Positions 16,506 through 25,084 of a stretch of 47,269 bases of DNA are shown here, one piece after another. The notes under the pieces are model-generated. The model had not been told where the DNA came from and made no database searches. It saw nothing but the letters and a program-made list of their open reading frames with translations. Location of the stretch: assembly GCA_039715185.1 (NCBI GenBank), contig JBDLIA010000016.1, positions 1 to 47,269 of the forward strand, given 5' to 3'. Position 1 is the stretch's first letter. Each line of letters starts with the position of its first letter. The translations under genes were made by a program, and so were the position numbers. Source of the stretch: Gemmatimonadota bacterium. GTDB taxonomy: Bacteria; Gemmatimonadota; Gemmatimonadetes; Longimicrobiales; RSA9.

Positions 16506-18080
16506 TCACCCGCCGCCGGATGCGTCCTTCTTCTCCAGGCTCGACAGCATCTGCGCGTATCTCGGGTGCCCGTGCAGGCTGGCCAGGTCCTCGTCGTTTC
16601 TCATCCAGCTCGCGCTGACCGTGCCATGCTCGATGGCCTGCTCGAGGTAGTCCAGCGCAGCTTGAGTTCGCCCCAGAGTCGCATAGTTGCAAGCCACGTT
16701 GTAGAGCACCACGGAGTCGTTCGGATCGATCTCGATGGCACGCTGCAGCCAACGGTCGGCACGCTCTATTTCCCCGGTCAGTATCAGCGACGCGGCGCCC
16801 AGGTGCAGTGCACGGGCATCGTCGGGATTCCACTCCAGGTGTTTTTCGACGACCGCAACGCCGCGCCTGGCTTCGGCGAGCGCCTCCTCGTAATGCCCCA
16901 TGCCTCGTAGTATCTGAACCCGCAGCAGCCTCGACTGGTAGTCCGCGGGATTGACCTCCGCCGCCTTCTTGAACAGGTCGGCCGCCGCCCGCATGTCCCC
17001 CTGGTGAAAACGGGTGCGACCGAAGTAGTAGTAGGCCTCGAACAGCGTCGGGTTCAGATCCAACGCCGCCTCGAACTCCGCCTCCGCGTCCTCGAACTCC
17101 TCCCTGACGAGATGGGCGAGCCCCCTGGACGCATGTGCTTCGGCGAGAGAGGGATCCAGCTCGACCGCCTTGACGCTCGCCTGGGTTGCCTCTTCGCGAT
17201 AACTGTCCTGGGGGTCGACGTACATCACCATGAAGGAGTGGCAGTCCGCGTAGCCGGCCCAGGCCTGGGCGAAGTCGGGATCGAGGTCGATGGCGTGGTG
17301 GAACATCCGCCGGGCGTTTTGAATATCCAGCTTATTGAAGCGATGAAAGAAGTACCGACCTCGCAGATAATATTCGTAAGCTGACACATCCCGGTTCGCG
17401 GTCGGCCTCACCGGTGCCAGGGTTTCGAGCATGGCCCGCGCGACACCGGTCGCGATCTCGTTCTGGATGGCGAAGACGTCCTCGAGCTCCTCATCGAAGC
17501 TTCTCGACCACAGTTGGTAGCCGTCGGACGCCTTGACCAACTGGACCGTCACCCTCAGTTGATCTCCGGCCTTGCGCACGCTTCCCTCGAGCACGGCCCC
17601 GACCCCAAGCTCCCGGCCGATCGCGCGGATGTCGCCGGCCCCGCCCCTGAACTGGAAGGAAGACATGCGCGCGGCCACGTGCAGTTGCGGGATCGTGGTC
17701 AGCGCATTGAGGATCTCCTCGGCGATGCCGTCGCAGAAGAAAGCCTGATCGTGGTCGGGGCTCATGTCGGCGAACGGCAGCACGGCGACCGAAGGTCTGC
17801 CCGCGCCCGCGCCGTTCCCTTGGTGGGCGACCCTGCTCCGGCGCGGAGGCTTCAGGTCGAATACCCAGGCCAATACAACCGCTACCGGGAAACCGACGAT
17901 GGTGGCCACGATCAGCGCGGTCATCGCCCAGTCGGGGAAGCCGAGGGGAGCGAGCGTCACTTCGCCGATCTGGAGCAGGACCCACGCTGCCACTGCGTAG
18001 GCGGCGATGACCGGGTAGACCCCGCGGCGCTTGAGTTCGCCGGAAAGATTCGACAGGGACGAGCGCGGCGATTTCTTCAA
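16506..18080 (-). CDS. Membrane-anchored TolB-like/TPR protein
   Basis: 524 residues. Two N-terminal membrane helices (YPVIAAYAVAAWVLLQIGEV and MTALIVATIVGFPVAVVLAW) sit in the GELKRRGVYPV frame typical of this family. A TolB-N/FlgO-like domain follows (SVAVLPFADMSPDHDQAFFC, residues ~96-220), then five or six TPR repeats. No cyclase or DNA-binding domain is present at either end, so it is probably a scaffold. It resembles the protein at 39787-41571 and, less, that at 41702-44092. Confidence 0.82.
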   Translation of the reverse strand: MKKSPRSSLSNLSGELKRRGVYPVIAAYAVAAWVLLQIGEVTLAPLGFPDWAMTALIVATIVGFPVAVVLAWVFDLKPPRRSRVAHQGNGAGAGRPSVAVLPFADMSPDHDQAFFCDGIAEEILNALTTIPQLHVAARMSSFQFRGGAGDIRAIGRELGVGAVLEGSVRKAGDQLRVTVQLVKASDGYQLWSRSFDEELEDVFAIQNEIATGVARAMLETLAPVRPTANRDVSAYEYYLRGRYFFHRFNKLDIQNARRMFHHAIDLDPDFAQAWAGYADCHSFMVMYVDPQDSYREEATQASVKAVELDPSLAEAHASRGLAHLVREEFEDAEAEFEAALDLNPTLFEAYYYFGRTRFHQGDMRAAADLFKKAAEVNPADYQSRLLRVQILRGMGHYEEALAEARRGVAVVEKHLEWNPDDARALHLGAASLILTGEIERADRWLQRAIEIDPNDSVVLYNVACNYATLGRTQAALDYLEQAIEHGTVSASWMRNDEDLASLHGHPRYAQMLSSLEKKDASGGG

Positions 18081-18225
18081 GAGCCCTCCGAGGAGGACGT
18101 ATCAAAGGCGAAAGCGCGGGAATGAAATTCCGCGATCCGGCGCCTTGGCCGATTGGCTCCCGAAAGTCAGTCGATCGACCCACAATGTGCCAGGGGGTAT
18201 TCCCTCAATGATGTAGGGAGACTCT

Positions 18226-19467
18226 TCACACCACGCGCCACCACGGGGCCGCCAGGATCCCATCGGCGGCCCAGAAGACCTCCTCACCCGAGTGCAGTAG
18301 AAGCCCGCCCGGGGCGGCGTCGCCGTACTGCGCCCGGAATGTCTGCAGGTGCCGGTCGTCCCCGGCCCGCACCCTGGGCGAGGCTTTTACTTCGACGGGC
18401 AGGAGCCGGCCCGAGGACTCGACCACCAGGTCGACCTCCTCGCCCGTGTGTGTCCGCCAGAACAGGATCTGGGCGTCCGGCACCCGGGCATCCCGCCAGG
18501 CCAGAAGATCTGAGAGAACCAGGTTCTCGAGATGCTCCCCTCGTGGCTCGTCCTCGCCCGCCAGGTGCATGGCGAGTCCGGTGTCGCTCCAGTACAGCTT
18601 GGGCGACTTGACCAGGCGCTTCGTGCGGTTGACCGAGTAGGGTTCGATGTGCACGACCTGGAACGACGCCTCGAGCAGGTTCAGGTAGCGCCGGATCGTC
18701 GACTGTGGGATGCCCGCGTCGCGCGCCATGTCGGCGCGATTGACCAGCCCGCCGACGCGCAGGGCGGCGATCCTCATCAGGCGGCGGAAGTCGACGAGAT
18801 TGTCGATCGCCGACAGATCCTGCAGGTCGCGCTCCAGGTAGGTCTGCGTGTAACCGCGGAACCAGGTGCCCCTGTCCTCGGAGGTGCCGAGCTCCAGGGA
18901 CGGAGTCGGATAGCCGCCGGCGCGCGCGAGGTCGGCCCAGTCTGCGCGGGGTGCGGTCTGCGCCTGGACGAGGTCGTACCAGTCGCGGACCGGCGTGTCG
19001 AGCAGCCCGCTCCAGATGCCCGCCTCTCCCAGCCCGAGGCGCTCGCGCCTGGAGAGTGGCCAAAGACGCACGTACCCGGCCCGGCCGGCCAGCGTTTCCG
19101 AGACGCCCCTCATGAGAAGGAGGTTGGCGGAGCCGGTCAGAAGGAAGCGACCCTGCCCTCGCGGCCGCGATTCGTCCACCGCGCGCTTCACCGCGGTCAA
19201 GATCTCGGGGGCCCGCTGCACCTCATCGAGCGTGATGACCGGGGCACGACGCACGAGGTCGTCCGGAGATGTGCGGGCCTGCGCGAGGATGTCGAAGTCG
19301 TCCAGCGTCAGGTACGGACGGTCTCCGGCCACCGGGTCCGCTCGCACGAGCGTGCTCTTGCCCGTCTGCCGCGCCCCCATGAGGACCGCGACGGGCATCG
19401 CCCGCAGTGTGGCTTCCAGGGCGAACGTAGCGAGCCGGGGCAGTACTGGCTGAACCGGCTTGTGCAT
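18226..19467 (-). CDS. AAA ATPase with DUF4143 domain
   Basis: 413 residues. Walker A GARQTGKST (31-39) and Walker B-like VITLDEVQRAP are in the N-terminal AAA_14 domain; a winged-helix segment (ADMARDAGIPQSTIRRYLNL) and the DUF4143 region follow. The C-terminus has EEVDLVVES...LPVEVKAS, the layout of a PD-(D/E)xK nuclease-like fold. Members are widespread, mobile-like and often multicopy; their cellular role is unknown. A degraded copy of its 3' end lies at 8119-8208. Confidence 0.88.
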   Translation of the reverse strand: MHKPVQPVLPRLATFALEATLRAMPVAVLMGARQTGKSTLVRADPVAGDRPYLTLDDFDILAQARTSPDDLVRRAPVITLDEVQRAPEILTAVKRAVDESRPRGQGRFLLTGSANLLLMRGVSETLAGRAGYVRLWPLSRRERLGLGEAGIWSGLLDTPVRDWYDLVQAQTAPRADWADLARAGGYPTPSLELGTSEDRGTWFRGYTQTYLERDLQDLSAIDNLVDFRRLMRIAALRVGGLVNRADMARDAGIPQSTIRRYLNLLEASFQVVHIEPYSVNRTKRLVKSPKLYWSDTGLAMHLAGEDEPRGEHLENLVLSDLLAWRDARVPDAQILFWRTHTGEEVDLVVESSGRLLPVEVKASPRVRAGDDRHLQTFRAQYGDAAPGGLLLHSGEEVFWAADGILAAPWWRVV

Positions 19468-19588
19468 AAATCACCATGGCGTGGCGGAATATCGTTCATG
19501 TCGTGGTGGATTTTACATCAAGTCGATCGGGAGGTCAAGGGAATCCCCCTACGACTTCTTCTTCACGCACCAGCACCGATACGACCCG

Positions 19589-19604
19589 CGTTTCGGCGGA
19601 AACG
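19589..19604. repeat. Intergenic palindrome, copy 3 (one mismatch)
   Basis: CGTTTCGGCGGAAACG: one base (C to G at position 7) departs from the palindrome. Preceded by G and followed by T. It opens the cassette-like run that continues to 21543. Confidence 0.75.
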
Positions 19605-19676
19605 TGCTGTGGGGTGTGACGCCACACACTGTTCGCAGGGTGGCGCACGAACCTCACGCTGCTGGGTGGATCGACC

Positions 19677-20057
19677 GTGGGTCCGCTGCCCGCCAAGCTC
19701 GTCTGCGAAGACGAAACCAACCCGGAGTCGGGCTCGGACGACATCGACCTGGACGTCAACGTCGACGGCATGGGCTGGCACACGCGGGGGCACGCGGAGT
19801 TCGACTGCAACGACAAGGAGCACTTCCGAAACTGGAACAGCGAGATCGGAGTCATTCGCTATCTGGAGAGCGCGCAGATCCGCCCCGTCGAGGGCGACGA
19901 CGTCAGCGCCGACGACATCGGACCGGCCTTCACGCCGGACGCATGGCCCGCGGCGACCAACGTCGCCACGACTCCGAGCCGACATGTCCTCGATTACAAG
20001 TGGGACGGAGGGCACTACACCTTCCACTTCAACCTCGGGAAGTGGCTCGTGCAGTAG
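19677..20057 (+). CDS. Small acidic hypothetical protein
   Basis: 126 residues from a GTG without a clear ribosome site. The frame is open from 19620, only 15 bp after palindrome copy 3, so the true start may lie upstream or the gene may have lost its 5' end. Composition is acidic (CEDETNPESGSDDIDLDVNV) and the end is aromatic (GGHYTFHFNLGKWLVQ). No signal peptide or family recognised. It is the only gene between copies 3 and 4. Confidence 0.6.
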   Translation: MGPLPAKLVCEDETNPESGSDDIDLDVNVDGMGWHTRGHAEFDCNDKEHFRNWNSEIGVIRYLESAQIRPVEGDDVSADDIGPAFTPDAWPAATNVATTPSRHVLDYKWDGGHYTFHFNLGKWLVQ

Positions 20058-20089
20058 GCGGCTGATGCGGCATCGGGGGCGAAGTGGCA

Positions 20090-20105
20090 CGTTTCCGCGG
20101 AAACG
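20090..20105. repeat. Intergenic palindrome, copy 4 (exact)
   Basis: Exact CGTTTCCGCGGAAACG, preceded by A and followed by T. It lies 33 bp after one gene and 41 bp before the next on the same strand, the only copy between tandem genes. Confidence 0.9.
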
Positions 20106-20145
20106 TCGCGCACCCGTTGAGAGCGACCCACAGGAGGAGAGCCCC

Positions 20146-20676
20146 ATGACCGACCCCGGCTACAACACCCCCAGGATCGTCAACATCGCAGACTTCGACG
20201 CGGACACCCGCGCGACCTTCGTCCACCTCACCGCCGAGCAGTGGCGCGGTGTCATCGCCGACGTGCCGGCTCTACGAGTGAAGAGCGTCGAGTTCGACCC
20301 CGCCCAGCTCGGAGGGGCGATCGAGTTCCGGCGCCTGCGCGGCACGTACGGCGACGTCCTGCTCTGGGCGGCGGGGGCGGGGCCGTTCGGCGACGATGCG
20401 GTGTTCGCGTTGCAGGAGCCCAGACTGGAGGACGGCCACCTCTTCTACATGCCTCCCAAGGAGGAGATTCCGCGGCCGCCGCTCGACACGCCGGAAAACG
20501 AAGACTTCAAGCTCATCCCGGAGCCACCGGCTCCGTGCCGGGTGGGCATCGCACTTGGCGAAGGTGGCATCCGCTTTGTCTGCCGGAGCCCCGACTGCGG
20601 CACGTGCATGCCGTTGATCGTGGGGCCTCGCTGGGGCGGCGTGATCTCCTGTCGGTGCATGGACATCGTGATCTGA
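20146..20676 (+). CDS. Cysteine-rich hypothetical protein
   Basis: 176 residues; AGGAGGAG precedes the ATG at good spacing. The last third has CRSPDCGTCMPLIVGPRWGG then ISCRCMDIV, five Cys that could bind zinc or form disulfides, though no signal peptide is seen. No family recognised. It is the only gene between palindrome copies 4 and 5. Confidence 0.72.
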   Translation: MTDPGYNTPRIVNIADFDADTRATFVHLTAEQWRGVIADVPALRVKSVEFDPAQLGGAIEFRRLRGTYGDVLLWAAGAGPFGDDAVFALQEPRLEDGHLFYMPPKEEIPRPPLDTPENEDFKLIPEPPAPCRVGIALGEGGIRFVCRSPDCGTCMPLIVGPRWGGVISCRCMDIVI

Positions 20677-20706
20677 TTCTCGCCAAGGGACCGGCCACAG
20701 GTAGGG

Positions 20707-20722
20707 CGTTTCCGCGGAAACG
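20707..20722. repeat. Intergenic palindrome, copy 5 (exact)
   Basis: Exact CGTTTCCGCGGAAACG, preceded by G and followed by C. It fills most of the 59-bp gap between the convergent cysteine-rich gene and vapC, ending 13 bp from the vapC stop. Confidence 0.9.
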
Positions 20723-20735
20723 CGGAGCACGACCC

Positions 20736-21173
20736 TCAGACCCGGTCGCTCACCTGCACCACCGGCAGCCCCGGCAGCGACGGGATCCTGCGATCGTTGG
20801 TCAGGAACGATCCGCACCGGCGGCTCAGCGCGGCCGCGAGCTGCAGGGCGTCAGGGGTCCGAATCGCCCGGGTCGCGCGCAGTTGTGCGGCGGCTCGGAT
20901 CACCGGACGACTCAGCGCGACGAGGGTGAGGCCGCGGCTCCGCGTCAGCAATGCCTCGTAGCGTGCCGCCAGGTCCGCGTCCCCGGCCCGGTACGGCCCG
21001 ACCAAGACTTCCAGGAGGGTGACCTCGGAGGTGACGAGCTCGATGTCTCCGCGGTCCGCGGCCTTGAACAGGGGACGGATCGCGGGGAGGAATCCCTCGT
21101 TCTGCTCGATCAGGTAGATGATGATCGCGGTGTCGATCGCTATCGGCGCCGCCAGGTCGTCGACTAGTCCCAC
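20736..21173 (-). CDS. vapC: PIN-domain toxin (VapC-like)
   Basis: 145 residues from a GTG at 21173, overlapping the antitoxin stop by 10 bp; the much longer open frame upstream is antisense shadow. PIN acidic residues are visible: IAIDTAIIIYLIE (Asp near 14), SEVTLLEVLVG (Glu near 56), TPDALQLAAAL and FLTNDRRIPSLPG (Asp). VapC toxins are Mg-dependent RNases that cut tRNA or rRNA. With the ribbon-helix-helix gene it forms a complete type II module, bracketed by palindrome copies 5 and 6. Confidence 0.87.
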   Translation of the reverse strand: MGLVDDLAAPIAIDTAIIIYLIEQNEGFLPAIRPLFKAADRGDIELVTSEVTLLEVLVGPYRAGDADLAARYEALLTRSRGLTLVALSRPVIRAAAQLRATRAIRTPDALQLAAALSRRCGSFLTNDRRIPSLPGLPVVQVSDRV

Positions 21174-21394
21174 GCCCGCCGCTCGCGCTCCACGTGCTCC
21201 GCCGCGTCGGTGTCTTCCCACACCTCTCGTCCGAGCCCCTCGAGGTCTAGAATCGACAGGTGCTCCTCGTCCTTCAACGCCCTTTCGAGGATGTGAGTGA
21301 CCTCCTGAGCCATGGAGCGATGCTGACCCCTGGCACGTGCCTTGAGCTTCCGGTACAGAGCCGCCGGGAAGTTCTTGATGTTCAGCGTCGCCAT
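21164..21394 (-). CDS. Ribbon-helix-helix antitoxin (FitA/VapB-like)
   Basis: 76 residues. MATLNIKNFPAALYRKLKAR is a FitA-type ribbon-helix-helix, followed by SMAQEVTHILERAL; the acidic C-terminus (DLEGLGREVWEDTDAAEHVE) should block the toxin. AGGAGG lies four bases before the ATG. The ribosome site is one arm of an inverted repeat, so operator binding and translation may interfere. Confidence 0.87.
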   Translation of the reverse strand: MATLNIKNFPAALYRKLKARARGQHRSMAQEVTHILERALKDEEHLSILDLEGLGREVWEDTDAAEHVERERRAWD

Positions 21395-21397
21395 GTA

Positions 21398-21414
21398 TCC
21401 TCCTATATGGAGGA
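21398..21414. promoter_or_regulatory. Antitoxin operator overlapping its ribosome site
   Basis: TCCTCC-TATAT-GGAGGA, a 6-bp inverted repeat four bases upstream of the antitoxin ATG. On the minus strand a possible promoter (TTGCCT, 18 bp, AATATT at 21414-21443) ends here. Ribbon-helix-helix antitoxins bind such short repeats to repress their own operon. Confidence 0.5.
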
Positions 21415-21527
21415 ATATTGGAGGACACTGTTGTAGCAGGCAAGACTCTCATCGCCCGGTTACCCCGTATGGTACGGACTGGAACGCGCTCAGGAATAGC
21501 CGATCGGGACGCCCGCACGTCGCCACG

Positions 21528-21543
21528 CGTTTCCGCGGAGACG
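21528..21543. repeat. Intergenic palindrome, copy 6 (one mismatch)
   Basis: CGTTTCCGCGGAGACG, one base off symmetry (A to G). Preceded by G and followed by C. It lies in the 481-bp gap between the antitoxin start and the TonB receptor stop; the remainder of that gap holds no convincing gene. Confidence 0.8.
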
Positions 21544-21875
21544 CGGGCCGGAGACTCAACGGTGCTGATGAGCGCCTCGCCTACGTAGTCCAGCGCACGC
21601 CCCTACGTACTTCGGCCGCCCGACCTCGGTCCCTGGTTCGGCCACCTTGCGGGTGAGGAAGCGCACGGCCCCGTGAGCTGGGAGAACCACGATGAGGCGC
21701 CAACGGAGGGCGACGAAGGAAGCGACCTTCTTGCTTTGGCTTTTCCAGGGCCATGCGGTGAAGGCGGCGGCTAGCTACGAATCCGCCTCTTCAGTCCGGC
21801 AAATCCCGCCTGAGCCCCTCGCGGGCAGCGTGAACGACGAGGTGTCGGCCAGTCATCAAGGTGCCCTTCCCGACC

Positions 21876-23936
21876 TCAGTAACCAAACGAAATAGCTGCC
21901 TGCAGGTATCTGCCGCCCGCCGGATAGACGAACTCGACGTCATCGGACGTTACGGGATCGAACAGCAGAAAGCCGACACGATCGATGCCGGCGTCGGCGA
22001 GATTTCTGGCGGTGAGGTCGACCTGAGCCCGGCCCAAGCTCCAGCGTAGCGAAGCGTCGAACGTGCTTCCCCCCGGCAGCGACCGAGTATTGGCGTCGTC
22101 GAGATACACACGCCCCGCGAAGTAATGCGCGAGCGTCACCCACCCGCTTTCGCCGACGAGAAGCCGGGCGCTGTTCGACATGGCCGTACTCGGGATGTTC
22201 TTCAGTCGGTTCCCTTCATACTCAGCGCCTCGAAACGTGACGTCCATGAAGGTCGACGAGTGAGTCAGGGCGAGTCTCGGCAGCAGGTACGCGGTGAGCG
22301 ACAGCTCGATGCCGTCGTGCCGACTCTCCAGGATATTCCCGAACCGGAACGTGCTCAGGTCGAAGTCTATCTCATCCTCGAGGTCGAGCCGGTAGGCCGT
22401 AAGGGCAAGTTCCACTTGGAACAGGTCGCTCCCGATCGGTAGCCTCTGGAGGACGCCGACCTCCAATCCGGTCGATCGCTGGGGTAGCAGGTCCGAGTTG
22501 GAGATATTGATGGTCACGTCCGGCTGCCCGGTCGGGATCTGGCGTTCGTCGTAGAGCTGGCTCAGCGTCGGCGCCTTGAAAGCGCGGGTCCACGCGGCAT
22601 AGAAGTTCCCCGCGCGCCGCTCTTCCGCCAGATAGGAGAGGTTGAGTCCGACGCGCGGAGACCACTGATCGAACCATGTGCTCGCCCCGAGCGCGTCGTG
22701 TCTCGCGGCGATGGCGTCGAAGCGCAGTCCTGCGTAGAGGCGCCAGCGGCCGGCGACGAGCCGTTGAGCCTCGGAGTACAGGCCGATCTTGGTGCGGTCG
22801 CCCGAGTCGGCGGTCAGGGGGCTGGTCTGGTCGGCCGGATCGGAGTACCGGCTGTCGTAGCCCGCGCGCTCGAGCTCCGTACCGGCCACGATGGCCGACG
22901 ATCCCATGCGCCCGTTGTACTGGAGGCGGGTCCAGAGGGCGAGATCATCCTCTTCGTTGAGCTGAGTGTCGCCGAAGGAGGGCGCGAGCAGCAGCGTGCT
23001 CGTCTCGTCTATGCGGACGGCTTGCAGACGCAGGTCTCCGCTGAGTTGGTGGCCGGGCTTCAATTCTCGCCGAAGACCCAAGCCCAGGCGCGCGTCGTTG
23101 GTGCGACGCCGATCCGAGTCGTAGAGCGGATTGCTTAGCAACGGATCCCGTTTCGCCAGCTCGGAAGGGAGCGGGCCGGGGTCCTCCTTTTGGATTCGCT
23201 GAAAGTAGCCGGTAACGTACGCTACGGTGCGATTCCAGTTGCGGGTATAGCGCGCGGAGGAGGAGACGTGATTGGACTCCGAATGAGACCGATAGCCGGA
23301 GCCGCGGTCCACCGCCGCTCCCAACGCCAGGGAAGCGTCGCCGATACGCTGCCGGGTCCTGGCGGCGAGCGCTACGTCCTCCCAGGCTCCGCCCCTCACT
23401 CGCCCGGCCAGGGCGGCCGAAGTCGCAGGGCTCTCCGTTACGATGTTGACGACGGCTCCCATGGCGGCGTCGCCGTAGACCGTCGAGCCGGCTCCGCGAA
23501 GCACCTCGATTCGCTCGATCGCGGCGACCGGGATCTGCGTCCACTCCACGGCGCCGGTGCGCAAATCGTTGATCGGCACGTCGTCGACGGTCACGATGAC
23601 ATATTCGGTCTCGCCACCGCCGAAGAACCCGCGAGCGATCGCCATCGACAGCTCGCCGGCGCCGTCACGATCGACGAACACCAGTCCCGGCACGTAACGG
23701 AGCACGTCGGGCAGTTTGCGCGCGGGTAGCCCCTCGATGACCGATCGCGTCAGGATCGTGGTCGCCGCGACCGATTCCCGCCTCGCCGTCGCCGTCCTGT
23801 GCGCGACGACGGCTACTTCATCCAGCTCGTAGATCGGGCGCACGCTATCGGGCGCTTGGGCCGAGGCGTGGGCCGCTGCGAGCGCGGCGACGGCCAGGAG
23901 AAGTGCGAATCCTTGCGCGCCTCGAGCGGGCGCCAC
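21876..23936 (-). CDS. TonB-dependent outer-membrane receptor
   Basis: 686 residues from a GTG one base after the preceding stop. Signal peptide to about AHASA. The plug domain (residues ~35-170) has LPARKLPDVLRYVPGLVFVD, the RGFFGGG turn, VDDVPIND and IERIEVLRGAGSTVYGDAA, all classical. A 22-strand-type barrel follows and ends in an aromatic residue (AISFGY). These receptors import iron chelates, cobalamin or other ligands using TonB energy. Coupling to a beta-propeller and a cytochrome c suggests uptake or handling of a redox-active ligand. The ligand is unknown. Confidence 0.92.
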   Translation of the reverse strand: MAPARGAQGFALLLAVAALAAAHASAQAPDSVRPIYELDEVAVVAHRTATARRESVAATTILTRSVIEGLPARKLPDVLRYVPGLVFVDRDGAGELSMAIARGFFGGGETEYVIVTVDDVPINDLRTGAVEWTQIPVAAIERIEVLRGAGSTVYGDAAMGAVVNIVTESPATSAALAGRVRGGAWEDVALAARTRQRIGDASLALGAAVDRGSGYRSHSESNHVSSSARYTRNWNRTVAYVTGYFQRIQKEDPGPLPSELAKRDPLLSNPLYDSDRRRTNDARLGLGLRRELKPGHQLSGDLRLQAVRIDETSTLLLAPSFGDTQLNEEDDLALWTRLQYNGRMGSSAIVAGTELERAGYDSRYSDPADQTSPLTADSGDRTKIGLYSEAQRLVAGRWRLYAGLRFDAIAARHDALGASTWFDQWSPRVGLNLSYLAEERRAGNFYAAWTRAFKAPTLSQLYDERQIPTGQPDVTINISNSDLLPQRSTGLEVGVLQRLPIGSDLFQVELALTAYRLDLEDEIDFDLSTFRFGNILESRHDGIELSLTAYLLPRLALTHSSTFMDVTFRGAEYEGNRLKNIPSTAMSNSARLLVGESGWVTLAHYFAGRVYLDDANTRSLPGGSTFDASLRWSLGRAQVDLTARNLADAGIDRVGFLLFDPVTSDDVEFVYPAGGRYLQAAISFGY

Positions 23937-23937
23937 G

Positions 23938-25053
23938 TCAGCGGCGCGAGCTCGATCCCGACGCCAACCCCTCGAACTTTACGACCTCCCCGGTGCCCGG
24001 CGCGCCGATGCCGTTGATCGTCAGGAAGGCATCGCCGGCCTCGTTGAAGTCGATCGACGTCGGGAACAGGAGGTCGCTCACGACCGCCTCCGAAGCCGTA
24101 CCCTCCTGCAGGCGGATGATCGCGCCGGAGTTGGGCACGGGTCCCTGATCCGTGAACAGGCCGATAGAGACGGCGTACAGGTGACCGTCGGGCGCCATGC
24201 GCACATCGGTGAGCATGGTGAGGTCGGTCGCGTAGTCGGTGACCACCCCATCGGAGGTCACCTTCACGACCTTCGAGGACCCGGGAGCGAAAGGGAACCC
24301 GGGCAACAGCGACACGTACGCGTTGCCCTCTTCATCGAACGTCACGCCCGTGGGCACCGGGTCGGTTTCCATGACGCCGCCCCGATCGGCGTGCGGTATC
24401 GGGCTGGGAACCCCCTCGAAAACCGCGACCACCTCGGTTTCGCCCGTTGCCGGATCTATTCGATAAAGAGCGTTGCCCGCGGCGTCGGTCATCCAGAGGT
24501 CGCCGTCGGGTCCGACCGCGAGGCCATAGGGGTTGGACCCGGGCAACAGACCATCGGGATTATTGCTGCTCTCGAAATCCCAGATATTCACGAGCTGTAT
24601 GGCCCGGCCGTCGTCGATCCTGACGACCGATGCCATGCCGGGTGGAGGGTCCACGGAGTACGCTCCCACGGTGGCGTAAACCGTACCGTCGAGAACCGCC
24701 ACGCGGGAGCCGCCGGCACCATCTCCCGGTGCCAGGTAAAGCGAGGGAAGGCGAGCGACCTCGGTATGCTCGCCGTCGGGAGCGAGCCTGAGAATGCGCG
24801 AGGACTCACCGAATCCGTAGTCGCCCACCACTCCCGTACCGGGATTGGGGATCGTGAGTACCTCGTCGCCCCCAACGCCCGTGTCGATCACCCAAACGCT
24901 GCCGTCCGAGGTCACGAACACGCCCATGGGGCCATTCAACTCGCCCATCACCGTCGTGGCCGCCTCCTGAGCGGCGACGGCATCGACATCGAGCGGCATG
25001 GCCGCCAGCGCGAGCGCCAGCACAATGCCCACCACGGCGACTCCGTTTCTCAT
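23938..25053 (-). CDS. ScyD/ScyE-like secreted beta-propeller
   Basis: 371 residues with an N-terminal signal (VLALALAAMPLDVDAVAA). Repeated propeller blades are visible (NGPMGVFVTSDGSVWVIDTG, NPYGLAVGPDGDLWMTDAAG, PTGVTFDEEGNAYVSLLPGF, SIDFNEAGDAFLTINGIGAP). This matches the ScyD/ScyE family, named from scytonemin clusters but widespread outside cyanobacteria. It is probably periplasmic, perhaps a binding or scaffold protein. The receptor GTG follows its stop by one base, and the cytochrome gene ends 31 bp upstream. Confidence 0.82.
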   Translation of the reverse strand: MRNGVAVVGIVLALALAAMPLDVDAVAAQEAATTVMGELNGPMGVFVTSDGSVWVIDTGVGGDEVLTIPNPGTGVVGDYGFGESSRILRLAPDGEHTEVARLPSLYLAPGDGAGGSRVAVLDGTVYATVGAYSVDPPPGMASVVRIDDGRAIQLVNIWDFESSNNPDGLLPGSNPYGLAVGPDGDLWMTDAAGNALYRIDPATGETEVVAVFEGVPSPIPHADRGGVMETDPVPTGVTFDEEGNAYVSLLPGFPFAPGSSKVVKVTSDGVVTDYATDLTMLTDVRMAPDGHLYAVSIGLFTDQGPVPNSGAIIRLQEGTASEAVVSDLLFPTSIDFNEAGDAFLTINGIGAPGTGEVVKFEGLASGSSSRR

Positions 25054-25084
25054 CTTGCTTTCCTCCTGAGGGTGGCAAGCGGTC

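Noticed and set aside
20736-21518. A 260-residue reading of the PIN toxin with a long N-terminal extension.
   Set aside because: The extension is antitoxin DNA read out of frame; the GTG at 21173 gives a normal-length toxin overlapping the antitoxin stop.
19589-21543. Integron attC sites.
   Set aside because: No GTTRRRY/RYYYAAC core pair, no integrase gene in the window, and gene orientation is mixed.
21692-21895. 67-codon rightward frame in the gap before the TonB receptor.
   Set aside because: No ribosome site, no family features, overlaps the receptor's 3' end; probably not a gene.
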